From the NCBI GenBank assembly GCA_021163455.1, contig JAGGWT010000013.1, positions 1 to 5,559 on the forward strand: a stretch of DNA of 5,559 nucleotides, given 5' to 3'. The position numbers and the translations under genes are program-made. Source of the stretch: Thermoplasmata archaeon (GTDB lineage: Archaea > Thermoplasmatota > E2 > DHVEG-1 > B18-G2). This document shows, in pieces, positions 5,261 through 5,559 of the stretch. Below the pieces are notes generated by a model. It made no database searches, was not told where the DNA came from, and saw nothing but the letters and a program-made list of their open reading frames with translations. Within the stretch, counting starts at the first letter, position 1. The number at the start of each line of letters is the position of its first letter.

Positions 5261-5559
5261 TTTTCTGAGCATTCTTTCAGCTACCTGATCAGCGATTTCC
5301 TTACCAGCAAGTATCTCGGCAAGTTTCCATCCGAAAAGCAAAGCCGTTGATGGCCCTCTGCTGGTCACTATGTTCCCATCATGGACAACCAGGTCATCGA
5401 CAAACTCACCGCCACCCTTCTCAATCTCTTTCTCCATCCCTGGATAGATGGTTGCTTTTTTTCCTTTGAGAATACCGGCATCGGCAAGAACCACTGGCGC
5501 AGCACATATTGCAGCAACCAGTTTCTTCTTTTCATATGCTTCTCTCACTAAGTCAAGGA
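5246..5559 (-). CDS. DJ-1/PfpI superfamily protein, 3' part (5' end outside window)
   Basis: The visible 103 C-terminal residues belong to the DJ-1/ThiJ/PfpI superfamily, a flavodoxin-like fold with a reactive cysteine on a nucleophile elbow. The elbow is AAICAAP, with Cys encoded at 5506-5504. It is followed by the family segments GILKGKKATIYPG and DGNIVTSRGPSTALLFG and a C-terminal helical tail. Cys is followed by Ala rather than the Cys-His pair of Pyrococcus PfpI protease, so it resembles DJ-1/YajL more. Members are reported as chaperones, glyoxalases or deglycases, and the activity of this one cannot be assigned. The reading frame stays open to the window edge (Leu-Asp-Leu before the internal GTG at 5548), so that GTG is not the start. 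Roughly 70-80 N-terminal residues, including the conserved Glu, should lie beyond the edge. The stop lies inside the end of the convergent 110-residue protein gene. Confidence 0.9.
   Translation of the reverse strand, partial: LDLVREAYEKKKLVAAICAAPVVLADAGILKGKKATIYPGMEKEIEKGGGEFVDDLVVHDGNIVTSRGPSTALLFGWKLAEILAGKEIADQVAERMLRKLVFG

Overview
This 5.56 kb window is chromosomal housekeeping DNA from an archaeon, most likely a euryarchaeote of the Archaeoglobus/ANME type, though the exact lineage is inferred. The archaeal evidence is an archaeal-type RtcB RNA ligase, a PAC2-family proteasome assembly factor, the archaeal CoA enzyme 4-phosphopantoate--beta-alanine ligase, an archaeal-type AspRS, a class II tRNA-Leu gene without encoded CCA, and TATA-like promoter elements. 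Arginine is mostly AGA/AGG and ATA isoleucine is frequent.

Layout. Positions 1-4369 carry four tightly packed genes on the + strand: rtcB, a PAC2-domain chaperone, the phosphopantothenate-pathway ligase, and aspS. The PAC2 gene and the ligase overlap as ATGA, and aspS begins at or a few bases after the ligase stop. Only 11 bp past aspS, a tRNA-Leu(GAG) gene lies on the - strand. Just upstream of it, on the same strand, is a 56-residue two-[4Fe-4S] ferredoxin gene (4520-4690). A 237-bp AT-rich spacer (4691-4927) separates the ferredoxin from a divergent + strand gene for a 110-residue protein I do not recognise. That gene runs tail to tail, with a 15-bp overlap, into the 3' part of a DJ-1/PfpI-superfamily gene that leaves the window on the right.

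The first four genes combine RNA repair and tRNA splicing (RtcB), proteasome assembly or activation (PAC2 protein ending in an HbYX-like Met-Tyr-Gly), CoA synthesis, and aspartyl-tRNA formation. They look like a growth-linked housekeeping array rather than one pathway. I see no mobile element, CRISPR array, phage or defence gene, and no convincing novel multi-gene system. The points most worth checking are the initiation signals (candidate leaderless starts beside one strong Shine-Dalgarno gene), an 8-bp inverted repeat at the rtcB/PAC2 junction, the HbYX tail, atypical residues at the AspRS specificity positions, and the orphan 110-residue protein.
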